Assembly (NCBI GenBank): GCA_025055765.1
Contig: JANWWS010000033.1
Coordinates: forward strand, 1 to 64,000
From: Leptospiraceae bacterium
GTDB lineage: Bacteria > Spirochaetota > Leptospiria > Turneriellales > Turneriellaceae
Direction of reading: 5' to 3'
Length of the DNA: 64,000 nucleotides
Both the position numbers and the translations under genes were made by a program. Every line of letters starts with the position of its first letter. Within the stretch, counting starts at the first letter, position 1. Shown here one piece after another: positions 43,127-52,887 of the stretch. The notes below the pieces were generated by a model. It made no database searches and was not told where the DNA came from. It was given only the letters and a program-made list of their open reading frames with translations.

Positions 43127-43154
43127 TTGACAAAAGAAATGGCTAAGACAGGTT
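43127..43154 (+). promoter_or_regulatory. candidate leaderless promoter of the HMA-domain gene
   Basis: TTGACA (43127-43132, consensus), 16 bases, CAGGTT (43149-43154), 5 bases, ATG at 43160. The -10 is weak. It faces away from the lpxD promoter with 22 bases between the two -35 boxes. AGG 8 bases before the ATG could also serve as a ribosome binding site if transcription starts further upstream. Confidence 0.45.
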
Positions 43155-43159
43155 TATGT

Positions 43160-43441
43160 ATGCGTATACACTTGGCTCTTCTCTTTTTGGCTGGAAGTTT
43201 ATTTGCCAATAAGCTACAAAAGTGTACCGTGGAAATTAGTGGGATGAGCTGCCAAAGCTGCGAAAAGGCTATCGAAAAATCCTTGCGCCAACTGCCCGGC
43301 GTAGAAAAACTTACAGTGAGCTTTAAAACAGGCAAGGGAGAACTGTGGTTTTCCCCCGGAACAGAAATTAACGAAGAAGAAATTCGCCAAGCCGTCGAGA
43401 GGGCTGGTTACAAAGTAAAAAATATTAGCTTTTCAAAATAA
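43160..43441 (+). CDS. exported heavy-metal-associated (HMA) domain protein
   Basis: 93 aa. The ATG at 43160 gives a signal peptide (RIHLALLFLAGSLFA); longer starts from 43094 bury it and are rejected. The mature protein is one HMA domain: GMSCQSCEKAIEKSL with the metal-binding CxxC, then 'LPGVEKLTVSFKTGKGELWF' and 'EEIRQAVERAGYKV'. It resembles the periplasmic MerP type and should bind a soft metal ion (Cu+, Hg2+ or similar) outside the cytoplasm. No metal transporter or regulator is adjacent. It converges with queA, overlapping 17 bases. Confidence 0.88.
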   Translation: MRIHLALLFLAGSLFANKLQKCTVEISGMSCQSCEKAIEKSLRQLPGVEKLTVSFKTGKGELWFSPGTEINEEEIRQAVERAGYKVKNISFSK

Positions 43442-44459
43442 GCATGGCATCCCCATAACTAAAAAAGCGGTAGCTATTTTGAATAGCCTCGTGGTAGAGG
43501 GAGAGTAGCTCTTCGCGGGGTATAAGGCAGGCAACCAAAAGCAAGAGGGAGCTGCGCGGTAAGTGAAAATTGGTGATGAGACCCTGTACCGATTTGACTT
43601 CATCAGGGGGATGTAGGAAAAGGTCAGTCTTACCGGAAAGGTGAGACTCATAGCTACCCTGGCTTTTGCGGTAAACTGTCTCCAGAACCCTTAAACTTGT
43701 TGTGCCTACCGCAATAAGGCGTCTGTACTTTTTCTCTTGTAGAATTCTCGCTGTCTCATATGGTATTTCATACCTCTCTTCATGTAATTTTTTAGCACGA
43801 AAATTCTCATTCCTCAGGGAGGCAAAGGTACCATAACCTATAGCTAAGGAAACAAAAGCAAGACCAATGTGTTTGCTCTCGAGAGCCGATATAACCCGCG
43901 GAGTAAAATGCAAAGCTGCCGTAGGCGCAGCTGCACTCTTGAGCTTTCCTTTGGCGAAAAAATTTTGATAGTAATTTTTGTCTTTTTCTTCGGCCTCTCT
44001 TCCCAAGTATGGTGGGATTGGCATCTCCCCAATTTGCCCAAAAAGATCATGAGTTCTTTCACCTACGAGCCTTAGGTAGCTTTTGCCTTCTTGTCTGGTG
44101 TAGATAAAGATCACATCAGGCTTTTTTTCCGAAGTCAATTCTTCCCCCTCCCTTATGCGGGAGGCTTTTTTTAATAAAACTTCAAAAAAGCCCTCCGAGG
44201 GCTCCTCCAAAAAAATGGCCTCAAGGCGTGCACCAGATTTCCGCCGCAAAAAAACTCTTCTTTCTTCAACAACCGTGTCATTAGCAATAAGCAAATCCCC
44301 CTCTTTGAGATATTCGGGGAGTTCATAGAAAAAGGCATGTTTGATTTTGCCTTGGTCATAAACCAGGAGTCGGCAACTATCAGGAGGCTCTTTGGGGTAG
44401 CGAGCAATAAGTTCTGAGGGTAAGTCAAAGTCGTATAGGTCTAAGTCTTCTATTTCCAT
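43425..44459 (-). CDS. queA: S-adenosylmethionine:tRNA ribosyltransferase-isomerase QueA
   Basis: 344 aa. Penultimate step of queuosine synthesis on tRNA. Motifs: 'YDFDLPSELIARYPKEPPDSCRLLVYD', 'GDLLIANDTVV', 'AAPTAALHFTPRVISALE', 'LAIGYGTFASLR', 'HEERYEIPYETA', 'RRLIAVGTTSLRVLET', 'LITNFHLPRSSLLLLVA' and 'SYRFFSYGDAMLIL'. All are standard. It is divergent from lpxC across a 72-base gap. Confidence 0.96.
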   Translation of the reverse strand: MEIEDLDLYDFDLPSELIARYPKEPPDSCRLLVYDQGKIKHAFFYELPEYLKEGDLLIANDTVVEERRVFLRRKSGARLEAIFLEEPSEGFFEVLLKKASRIREGEELTSEKKPDVIFIYTRQEGKSYLRLVGERTHDLFGQIGEMPIPPYLGREAEEKDKNYYQNFFAKGKLKSAAAPTAALHFTPRVISALESKHIGLAFVSLAIGYGTFASLRNENFRAKKLHEERYEIPYETARILQEKKYRRLIAVGTTSLRVLETVYRKSQGSYESHLSGKTDLFLHPPDEVKSVQGLITNFHLPRSSLLLLVACLIPREELLSLYHEAIQNSYRFFSYGDAMLILKS

Positions 44460-44500
44460 AATATTAGCTACCGTGGAAAAAATTGTCGCTCCTGTACATC

Positions 44501-44526
44501 TTGAGCCATTATATACTAGTTAGAAT
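44501..44526 (+). promoter_or_regulatory. possible leaderless promoter of lpxC
   Basis: TAGAAT (44521-44526), a good -10, ends 5 bases before the ATG at 44532. The -35 is unclear: TTGAGC (44501-44506) gives a spacer of only 14. An alternative -10, TATACT (44512-44517), would give a ~7-nt leader. Confidence 0.38.
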
Positions 44527-44531
44527 AAGTT

Positions 44532-45452
44532 ATGGTAACCATGAATTTTTTGCAGCCAAGTACGGCAAGCCTATCTACCATAAAAGTGCGCAAAACCATT
44601 AAGAACAGCGGTTTTGTGGAGGGCCATGGCCTTCACTCTGGCGAAAAGACAAGGCTGATATTTCATCCTGCGGAAGAGGGCACAGGCATTGTCTTTTGGA
44701 GAAGAAATTCGCCGGTTTCCAAATTACTGATTCCCGCCCACCCCTGTCATGTAATGGATACCTCCTTGGCAACAACCATTGGTCTAGATGGCGAGTATAT
44801 CCAAACAATCGAGCACCTGATGTTTGCCCTGTTTGTTCTTGGAATTACAGACATTTTTCTCGAAATGCAAGGAGGTCGCGAAGTTCCGATTCTCGATGGT
44901 TCTGCCCGAGATTTTGTCGCTATTTTAAAAAGTCTTGAGTTCCATGAACTTGAGTCTCGCTTGGAAGCCATTCAATTACAAAAGCCAGTTATGGTTACAG
45001 ACGGCAATCGTTATATTGTAGCCTTACCCTCAAATGAATTTAAGATTTCTTACACCGTAGACTATCCACACCCATTGTTACGGTCTCAGACAGTTGAGCT
45101 CATCTATGAGGAGAATTTATTTCAAAACAAAGTGGCCTCGGCACGTACCTTTGGTTTTTTGAAAGATGTGGAAGAGATGCGCCGGCGAGGTCTAGCCTTA
45201 GGTGGTTCTCTTGAAAATGCTCTTGTCTTTACTCCGGATGGGGTTCTCAATGAAATGCGCTTTGATCAAGAGGCCGTCTATCACAAGATCCTAGACCTCG
45301 TAGGTGATTTGTCGCTCGTGGGCCGACCAATAAGCGCCCATATCCTAGCTTGCCGGGCAGGTCATGCTTTAGACGTGGCCTTTACTAAGAAACTACTGGG
45401 GCAGCTAGGGCAAGAAACCCTTATGGAAGCTTATCCTGTTTTTGGCGTTTAG
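44532..45452 (+). CDS. lpxC: UDP-3-O-acyl-N-acetylglucosamine deacetylase LpxC
   Basis: 306 aa. Committed step of lipid A synthesis, zinc-dependent. Motifs: 'GFVEGHGLHSGEKTRLIFHPA', 'TIEHLMFALFVLGITDIFLEMQGGREVPILDGSA' with the zinc His in EHLM, 'ARTFGFLKDVEEMRRRGLALGGSLENAL', 'HKILDLVGDLSLVG' (second His and Asp) and 'AGHALDVAF'. An in-frame ATG at 44541 is an alternative start. No ribosome binding site is present at either. Confidence 0.96.
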   Translation: MVTMNFLQPSTASLSTIKVRKTIKNSGFVEGHGLHSGEKTRLIFHPAEEGTGIVFWRRNSPVSKLLIPAHPCHVMDTSLATTIGLDGEYIQTIEHLMFALFVLGITDIFLEMQGGREVPILDGSARDFVAILKSLEFHELESRLEAIQLQKPVMVTDGNRYIVALPSNEFKISYTVDYPHPLLRSQTVELIYEENLFQNKVASARTFGFLKDVEEMRRRGLALGGSLENALVFTPDGVLNEMRFDQEAVYHKILDLVGDLSLVGRPISAHILACRAGHALDVAFTKKLLGQLGQETLMEAYPVFGV

Positions 45453-45460
45453 CTTTTATA

Positions 45461-45488
45461 TTTACAACTCGGCAAGCTGTAGTAGAAC
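45461..45488 (+). promoter_or_regulatory. leaderless promoter of the PhnD-like/SpoIIE operon
   Basis: TTTACA (45461-45466), 16 bases, TAGAAC (45483-45488), 5 bases, GTG at 45494. No ribosome binding site. Confidence 0.55.
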
Positions 45489-45493
45489 GAGCC

Positions 45494-46414
45494 GTGCGCT
45501 ACCTTCAACTTGCCCTTGTATTTTGGCTTTTGTGGGGATGCACAAGTGAAGTCTTAATTTTAGAAGAAGAAAAAAATGCATCTGCAGAAGAAGAAACGCT
45601 ACTAAAAAAAGGTCCGGCAGAGGAAAGCAGTTTTCTACTTGCCTTTGCTCCTTTTGCCGAAAGTGAAAAAATCCGAAAGATGTACCATAATTTCGCACAA
45701 TATTTAGCCGAAAATCTGGGCCTCAAAGTAAGGATTATTGTGGCAGAAGACTATGAGTCTCTCCTAGAAAATCTAGCCAATGGAACTTTTCAGGCTGCCT
45801 TTCTTTCTCCCGTGAATTACGTAAAACTCATGCAGAGAAAGGATAAGGAGATCTATTATGGGGCTTCCGCGGAAATTAGGGGACAAAGCCAATATTATGG
45901 GCTCATTATTACTCATCGGACGAGTGGAGTGACAAAACTTGTGGCATTGCGTAACCGGGAATTTGGCTTTGTGGATCGCAACTCAGCATCTGGATTTCTC
46001 TTTCCCTACAGCACTTTATTAAAAAATGGTCTTGATCCAGAAAAGCACTTTCGACGCATCTATTTCTTAGGTACCCATTCCCGTATCTTAGAGGCTTTAA
46101 AATCAGGTCGTATTGCGGGAGGAGCTACCTATGATGGGCGCCTTGCTGAGCTCTCCCCAGAAGAAAGAAAAAACTATCTTGTCTTAGCTAGGACTGACCC
46201 CATCCCCTACGACACCTTTGTCGTCTCAAAAACAGGCTCATTTTATCTAGAAAAAGTCCGGCGGCTATTACTTGCTATTGACCCAAATACCCGTACACGC
46301 AACGGTAACTTAGTATTCGATCCTCAAACCGGCATAGGACTCACTGGTTTTCGACTAAAGGAACGTGATTTCTATAATAAAATTGCCATTATGCTCCAAA
46401 CTGCCCGTCTCTAA
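45494..46414 (+). CDS. PhnD-type substrate-binding lipoprotein
   Basis: 306 aa. Lipoprotein signal 'LALVFWLLWGC', followed by an acidic linker (EEEKNASAEEE). The rest matches the phosphate/phosphonate-binding PhnD fold: 'LLAFAPFAESEKIRKMYHNFAQYLAENLGLKV', 'DYESLLENLANGTFQAAFLSPVNYVKLM', 'FGFVDRNSASGFLFPYS', 'GGATYDGRL' and 'PYDTFVV'. No ABC permease or ATPase follows. Instead the next gene, 3 bases on, encodes a HAMP-SpoIIE receptor, so the binding protein probably works as a sensor input rather than in transport. Confidence 0.87.
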   Translation: MRYLQLALVFWLLWGCTSEVLILEEEKNASAEEETLLKKGPAEESSFLLAFAPFAESEKIRKMYHNFAQYLAENLGLKVRIIVAEDYESLLENLANGTFQAAFLSPVNYVKLMQRKDKEIYYGASAEIRGQSQYYGLIITHRTSGVTKLVALRNREFGFVDRNSASGFLFPYSTLLKNGLDPEKHFRRIYFLGTHSRILEALKSGRIAGGATYDGRLAELSPEERKNYLVLARTDPIPYDTFVVSKTGSFYLEKVRRLLLAIDPNTRTRNGNLVFDPQTGIGLTGFRLKERDFYNKIAIMLQTARL

Positions 46415-46417
46415 GCC

Positions 46418-48844
46418 ATGCTAAAATTGCCAATACAGACATGGGTCATCAAAGTAAAACAAGCGCTTGCCTCACTAGAGGAATTGGCGCTTATGCCAAA
46501 ATTTCTTGTCGACTACCTGCGCGACCAAGGCGTTGATAAGAAAGTTCGCTTTCTGACCCTCAGTCTTGCCTTACCTATCTTAACCCTGCTCTTAATTGTA
46601 TTAGCTCTTTTTATATACCGCCTCTACGACTCACTCGAAAGCAAACTACGTTCAACAAGGGATGCTATCTACAATAACCTACAAGAATATGGAAGACTTG
46701 CCCGAGAGTACGCCTCTCTTTTAGCCACAACACCATTAGTCCAAAGAGAACTCTTGTCGAAAATCCCCAATGCGGGACCCCTCATTCACATAGGCCTCGG
46801 ACTTATTCGCAATTTTGGTATAAACGAAGTTACCTTTATAGAAGCTACAGGCATTGTGATAGCACGCTCACATGAACCAAACAACTTTGGGGATAGCTTA
46901 CACCACCATAGGGAAGTTGCTCTCGCTCTTGAAGGAAAATCCACCGTTTTTTTCTCCACGGAAAATCACCCCGCCAAGCTTATAAGCTGTGTACCAGTAA
47001 GCTACGATCAAGAAATCTTGGGGGCTATTTGTGTTGCCTATCTCCTAGATTTAACTTTCGCCAAAAGACTTTACCAACTCACGGGTGGTTTTGTCTTTTT
47101 TGCGACTGGTGAAGCCACTCTTTTCTCCTCTCTAGGCAAACTAAAGAAGGGGCAGCTTTCTTTATCTACGGACAGTTTTTCTAAAAAGGCTTTGCTCTTA
47201 CATAGAGATGGCAAAGAAACAACCTATTATTTAGAATTTTTAGCCACGAAACTTCCGTATGAACGAAGCAGTGAAAAACCTCTTTTCATATACTGTGCTC
47301 TCGACATGAGCCGAGAAAGGGCCTGGCTTAACCTAATGGTGTTTTTCATGCTTATTTCAGCTACAGCTATTGTTGGCACAGCCCTTTTAATTTCATTAAA
47401 AGTAGCCAATAACCTTACGCGGGCCATTGCTAAAATATCCATGGGTATAAGTCGTATTGCCTCAGGCCAACTTGACACTAGGCTTCCCGTTGAATCCCAA
47501 GATGAACTAGGTCAGCTTGCCAAGTCCGTAAATACCATGGCCCAGGAACTGAAACAAAGTTACGAGCAACTTGAGGAAGCTAAGAAAAAAATTGAAGCCC
47601 ATGCAGAAATTTTGGAACAAAAAGTCGAAGAACGCACCCGGGAGCTTAAAGCTTCCCTTGAAGAAATAAGAGCCCTAAAAGAAAAACAAGACGCTGATTA
47701 TTACCTAACCTCAGCTTTAGCTATCCCTTTATCGGGAATAAAGGGGGAAAGCGAGGTTTTTCAAATTGAATATCGAACTGAGCAAAAAAAGAAGTTCCAA
47801 TACCGTCGCTTCCAGCGGGAAATAGGGGGAGACCTCACAGCAGCTCGCTCCATTGAACTTAGGGGAAAACCGTACATCGCCCTCATTAACGCAGACGCTA
47901 TGGGGAAATCAATCCAAGGAGCAGGAGGAGCCCTAGTGCTAGGCGCCGCCTTTGAAGCTCTTTGCCATCGATCTGCCCATGGCCTAAGAGATGAACGTTC
48001 CCCCGAACGCTGGATTAAAGAAAGCCTAATAGAGCTGCATAAACTCTTCTTAGGTTTTGATGGAGCCATGATGGCTTCTTGTTGCCTTATCCTGGCCGAG
48101 GAGGAAAACGGTGCCATATATTGGAGCAATGCCGAGCACCCCTTTCCTGTTTTATATCGGGATGGAAAAGCTACTTATCTTGAAAAAGAGACATATCTTC
48201 GCAAATTAGGGATGGTCGGTGTACCTTTCGAGCCTCGAATAAATGTCTTACAATTGAGACCAAAGGATGTGGTCCTATTTGGCACCGATGGGCGGGAAGA
48301 TATCTTGCTTTGGAGCGGAAAATTAGATAGAGAAATAAACGAGGACCCATTGCTTTTTCTGCGAATTACGGAAAAGGCGGAGGGCCAGCTTCAGAGAATT
48401 TTTGAAATTTTGCCCAATTTTGGAGAAATCATAGACGATATTTCTCTTTTAGCACTCTCTCTAAAAGAAACGAATAGTTTTTATCAACAAACAGATCTCA
48501 AACTTTACCATGAAATGAAAAAACTCATAGATGGTAAAGCTTACCTTGATTATTGTGAAAAATTTAAGGAAAATCGGGAAAACTGGCAAAAACAGCCTGA
48601 GCTATGGCGTCTTTATGTTAAAGCCTTGGCTTTAGACAAACGCCTTGAGGAAGCAGCACAGGAAGCCTATGCTTACGTCCTTGCCTTCCCCACAGACAAC
48701 CGTATGCTCTATGAAGCTACAAGACTCTTAGCTAGGACTGGCCAAGAGGCGCTTGCCGCTTATTTAAGAGAAAAACTTCTTTGCCGGGAACCTTATAATC
48801 CCGAGTACCGTAAACTAGAATTACTATTGAGTAGCCATGGATGA
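46418..48844 (+). CDS. HAMP-SpoIIE membrane phosphatase (sensor)
   Basis: 808 aa. TM1 ~46-68; an extracytoplasmic sensor region ~70-300 (single-Cache-like, with 'FIEATGIVIARSHEPNNFGDSLHHH'); TM2 ~306-328; HAMP ~330-385 ('QLDTRLPVESQDELGQLAKSVN'); coiled coil ~385-430; PP2C-type SpoIIE phosphatase ~450-690 with 'EIGGDLTAARS', 'LINADAMGKSIQGAGG' and 'VVLFGTDGRED'; then ~110 C-terminal helical residues with TPR-like spacing. Such proteins usually dephosphorylate anti-anti-sigma factors. The pairing with a lipoprotein binding protein suggests that a small ligand, perhaps a phosph(on)ate, controls the phosphatase. Confidence 0.88.
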   Translation: MLKLPIQTWVIKVKQALASLEELALMPKFLVDYLRDQGVDKKVRFLTLSLALPILTLLLIVLALFIYRLYDSLESKLRSTRDAIYNNLQEYGRLAREYASLLATTPLVQRELLSKIPNAGPLIHIGLGLIRNFGINEVTFIEATGIVIARSHEPNNFGDSLHHHREVALALEGKSTVFFSTENHPAKLISCVPVSYDQEILGAICVAYLLDLTFAKRLYQLTGGFVFFATGEATLFSSLGKLKKGQLSLSTDSFSKKALLLHRDGKETTYYLEFLATKLPYERSSEKPLFIYCALDMSRERAWLNLMVFFMLISATAIVGTALLISLKVANNLTRAIAKISMGISRIASGQLDTRLPVESQDELGQLAKSVNTMAQELKQSYEQLEEAKKKIEAHAEILEQKVEERTRELKASLEEIRALKEKQDADYYLTSALAIPLSGIKGESEVFQIEYRTEQKKKFQYRRFQREIGGDLTAARSIELRGKPYIALINADAMGKSIQGAGGALVLGAAFEALCHRSAHGLRDERSPERWIKESLIELHKLFLGFDGAMMASCCLILAEEENGAIYWSNAEHPFPVLYRDGKATYLEKETYLRKLGMVGVPFEPRINVLQLRPKDVVLFGTDGREDILLWSGKLDREINEDPLLFLRITEKAEGQLQRIFEILPNFGEIIDDISLLALSLKETNSFYQQTDLKLYHEMKKLIDGKAYLDYCEKFKENRENWQKQPELWRLYVKALALDKRLEEAAQEAYAYVLAFPTDNRMLYEATRLLARTGQEALAAYLREKLLCREPYNPEYRKLELLLSSHG

Positions 48845-49349
48845 AAACATACTCTTTAAGCATCTCCAGCCAAACGCAGATAAGGGAAATTAGTCCCTAG
48901 GCCACTTGAGAACAAATGGTTTTTGCTAATTACAGCTTGGCATATAGCGATAGAAAAGAGGTTATATAGAAAAAGTCATGCCTCCTTCGCTATTTAGAAG
49001 TTCAAAAAAAGAACCCAAGAGCCAGCTTTTGACACATCGTAGCAGCGCAAGCTAGAGCAGTTTGTGAAGTCGAGGCTATAATTACCCTCTGCTTATTTAA
49101 GGGAATTTTGTAGGAGAGACAAAGCACACAACGCATGTCGATACCTATATTTTTAGGCCAGACGAAAATCATGCTTCATAGGCCGAGGGATGTTTCGCTT
49201 ATCATAGCATTTTTGTCTTCTTACTTTGCCTCAAAACACTTTGGGTGATATTTATTCTATCATACCCTTTCGTAACTCATCTCCCCACTTTAAAATACAT
49301 CTTTATTTTTTCCTCTTTACAAACATTAGGCTTCTCTCATGGGGGGACT
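48845..49349 (+). other. 505-base stretch without an intact gene
   Basis: No tRNA, known RNA or convincing gene. Stops are frequent on the plus strand. On the minus strand there is a 44-codon frame (49002-49136) and, in another frame below it, a ~39-codon open stretch (around 48850-48965). Together these look like a decayed small gene, but it could not be identified with confidence. The right-hand end must hold the promoter of the oxidoreductase gene: TTTACA (49316-49321) lies 34 bases before its ATG, but no good -10 follows. Confidence 0.6.
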
Positions 49350-52300
49350 ATGTACCACACTGTGGATGCCAACGAAGCCGTCGCTGACATTGCCTATCGT
49401 ATCAGTGAGATAATTGCGATTTATCCTATCACACCTGCCTCTCCCATGGCTGAACATGCGGACAGTTGGGCTACTGATAAGAGGCCTAACATTTGGGGGT
49501 CAGTTCCCGAAATTGTGGAGATGCAGTCTGAAGGAGGTGCAATTGCTTGCGTGCACGGAGCTTTACAGGCAGGGGCAATCACGACCACCTTTACCGCCTC
49601 GCAGGGACTTCTGCTTATGTTGCCCTCCCTCTTTAAAATAGCAGGTCAGCTCTTCCCCCTGTGCATGCATGTGGCTGCAAGGACGGTGGCCTCCCAAGCT
49701 TTGTCTATCTTTGCAGATCTCTCGGACGTTATAGCTGTTCGTCAGTCGGGCTTTGTTTTGTTGTGCAGTTCCATTCCCAAGAAGCTCATGACCTTGCGGC
49801 CATAGGGCATGCGTTGGCTTTTGAGGCAAGTTTAGGAGTCTTGCATTTTTTTGATGGTTTTCGAACCTCCCATGAGATAAGAAAAATAGCTCATTTACGT
49901 GACGAAGACATACAAAGGCTATTGTCGCCTCAAGCAATTCTGAATTTCCGCAAGAGGGCACTAAACCCAGAAAGGCCAGTGATCAGAGGAACAGCGCAAA
50001 ATCCTGATGTATTTTTTCAAGCTACGGAGGCTTCGGAAATCTATTACCAAAACTTACCAAAAATAGCAATGGGGATCTTAGAGCGGTTCTATGAAATTAC
50101 TGGTAGGAGATATCACCTTTATGAGTATTTTGGTCATCCGGAAGCTGAGGATGTCGTGGTATTGATGGGTTCCGCGGCAGATTGTGCAGAGGAGACTGTA
50201 GATTATCTTGTAAGTAAAGAAAAAGCCAAAGTGGGTATAGTGAAGGTGCGACTTTTTCGTCCTTTTCTAGCGGATGTTTTCCTTTCTGCACTTCCCCCTA
50301 CCGTAAAGCAGCTGTGCATTTTAGACAGAACAAAGGAAAAAGGGTCTGCTGCTGAACCTCTTTACTCTGAGATAGCGGCCGCTATGATGCTTAACTATGC
50401 AGCAGGCAAAATTAAGGAAATTTTACCTATATACAGTGGGCGCTATGGCCTGGGCTCAAAGGAATTCAATCCCGCGATGGTAAGGGCAATATTTGAAAAC
50501 ATGAAGTCTGCAACCAAAAAAGTGCGTTTCACTGTGGGTATTGTAGATGTGTCAGACACAGCTCTTTAAATTACAACGAAAGTTTCCGCTTCCCCATAGA
50601 AGGGATGTGGTCTGGTCTCTTTTTTGGTCTGGGATCCGATGGCACGATCTCAGCTAATAAAATGAGCTTAAAAATCATAGGGGAGCGAACCTCTCTTTAC
50701 ACTCAGGGTTATTTCGAATACGATAGCAAAAAATCCGGTTCTATGACCGTTTCCCATCTGCGAATCTGCGATAAGCCCATACGGTCCACCTACCGCATTG
50801 TTGAGGCAGATTTTATCGCTGTACATGATGAAAAATTCTTTCACACAAGGGATGTCCTTAGCGCTGCCAAAGAGGGTGCGATCCTCCTTGTCAACACGGT
50901 GCGCGAAAAAGAAAAATTTTTCTCAGCTCTTCCCCCCTCGGTTCAAGACACAATTTTCAAGATAAAATTAAAGGTTTTTCTTATTAATGCTTATGCCGTT
51001 GCCGCTAGCATGGGTTTGGGCAGACGCATCAATACCATCATGCAGGTTTGTTTTTTTAAATTGACCCCCTTTCTGACCATCGATGAGGCGCTGGAGGCTT
51101 TGAAGTCTCACATAGAACAAACCTGGGGTCGACGAGGACGGGAAATAGTTATGCGCAATGTGGCAGGCTTAGAGCTAGCCCTGGCAGCACTTGAGCAACT
51201 GGATTATTCACAGATATCTCGAGAGCAAACATCTGGGAAATTGGCAACTACGGGAGAAAACGACTTTGTATCTAAGGTGACGATCCCTCTTCTTAGAGGA
51301 ATGGGGGATAGCTTACCTGTGAGTACATTCCCTCCTGATGGTTCTTGGCCAACAGGAACAGCAAAATTAGAGAAAAGGCAGCTTGCCACCCAAATCCCTG
51401 TGTGGCAAAGTGAGCTCTGCGTGCAGTGTAACTTTTGTGTCATGATTTGTCCTCATGCCGCCATCCGCAGCAAAATTGTAGCCCCCAGCGAAATCAAAGA
51501 TCCCCCAGAAAATTTTAGTTCTTTACCTGTTCAATTTTCTGAAGAACTGGCCAGCTACCATTTTGTTTTGGCGGTAGCTCCTGAGGATTGTACCGGTTGT
51601 GGGCTCTGCATTGAGGTTTGTCCCGCGCGCGACCGCAAGATGCCCAAACGCAAAGCCCTAGTTCCTCAGGATTTCCATACTACTCTAGGCCCAGCCAAGG
51701 CCGAGTGGGAATATTTTTTAAGCCTACCCAGCGTACCTGTCAGGGAAATCCCACCAGATCGCCGCACTCTTGTCTTAAGGGAACCCCTGTTTGAATTTCC
51801 GGGTGCTTGTGCAGGCTGTGGAGAAACACCATATATCCGCCTTTTAACCCAACTCTTTGGGGATCATTTAGTGATAGCCAATGCTACCGGCTGCTCCTCT
51901 ATCTATGGAGCCAATCTACCTACCACTCCATACACCAAGAACAACGAAGGCCAGGGACCGGCATGGGCCAATTCTCTTTTTGAAGACAATGCGGAGTTTG
52001 GTTTTGGGATAAGTTTGGCCCTTGCCCAAAAAGAAAGAGAGGCCTTTGAAAAGCTCAGACTTTTGAAAGATAAAATACCCCCCAGCCTTTGGCATAAAGT
52101 TCATGAAAAGGGAGTGGGGGATCTGTGGGCATGGCAGAGGCGCAAAGCGATCCAAGAGCTAGCTTTATATTTGAGAGACATAGGGGAGGAGAGTGATTTT
52201 TTGAACTCTCTTTTACCGAAATCCGTGTGGATTATCGGTGGAGATGGTTGGGCTTATGACATTGGCTATGGTGGTCTTGACCATGTCTTAGCATCTCGGC

Positions 52301-52878
52301 AAAAGATAAACATCTTGGTCTTAGACACGGAAGTTTATTCTAATACAGGGGGGCAAGCTTCTAAGGCAACTCCGTTGGGAGCCGCGGCTAAGTTTGCGAG
52401 TTCAGGAAAAAGGACGCGTAAAAAAGACTTAGGTCTTTTGGCTATGAGCTACGGTCATGTTTATGTTGCGCAAATTGCTCTACAGGCTAACAGCAAACAT
52501 GCCGTAGAATGTTTTCTTGAGGCCGCAAGCTATCCCGGTCCCTCTCTTTTGCTCGCTCATTGCCCTTGTATCGCGCATGGCTATGATTTAAGGTTATCAC
52601 CTCAACAGCAAAAAAGAGCAATTGCCAGTGGCATGTGGCCTTTGTATCGCTATAATCCCCTTCTTGTGGAAAAGGGGGAGACTCCGCTTATCTTAGACTC
52701 TGGCAAACCAACCTTGGATGTAGCTCAATATATGGAAAACGAAAGCCGCTTTACCATGGTGCAGTTAAGAGATCCAGAAGAGTATGAAAAACTAATCGAG
52801 ATGGCTCGTTTAGCTGTAAAACAACGCTATGCTTATTACGAACAACTTTCTCATATCCACTTGCCGAAAGAGAGCTAG
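49350..52878 (+). pseudogene. nifJ: pyruvate:ferredoxin (flavodoxin) oxidoreductase, two frameshifts
   Basis: A full-length PFOR (about 1176 codons if repaired) lies in three successive frames. Part 1 (49350 to ~49780): 'IYPITPASPMAEHADSWA', domain I. Part 2 (~49780 to ~50556): from QEAHDLAAIGHA through 'HFFDGFRTSHE' and 'FRPF'. Part 3 (~50557-52878): 'SSLNYNESF', 'FGLGSDGTISANK', ferredoxin motifs CVQCNFCVMICP and CTGCGLCIEVCP, thiamine-diphosphate domain CAGCGETPY and 'GDGWAYDIGYGGLDH'. Each junction is explained by loss of one base, near 49770-49782 and near 50549-50557. GGGGGG precedes the ATG. Everything outside the two breaks is well conserved, so the decay is recent or the shifts are sequencing errors. 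Confidence 0.88.
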
Positions 52879-52887
52879 GAGGTCGTG

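Noticed and set aside
45494-46414. Phosphonate ABC transporter operon
   Set aside because: Only the binding protein is present; no permease or ATPase follows, and the next gene is a phosphatase receptor.
49760-50560. Programmed ribosomal frameshifting in the PFOR gene
   Set aside because: Two separate shifts of the same sign would be needed and no slippery heptamer with a downstream hairpin was seen; no PFOR is known to use frameshifting.
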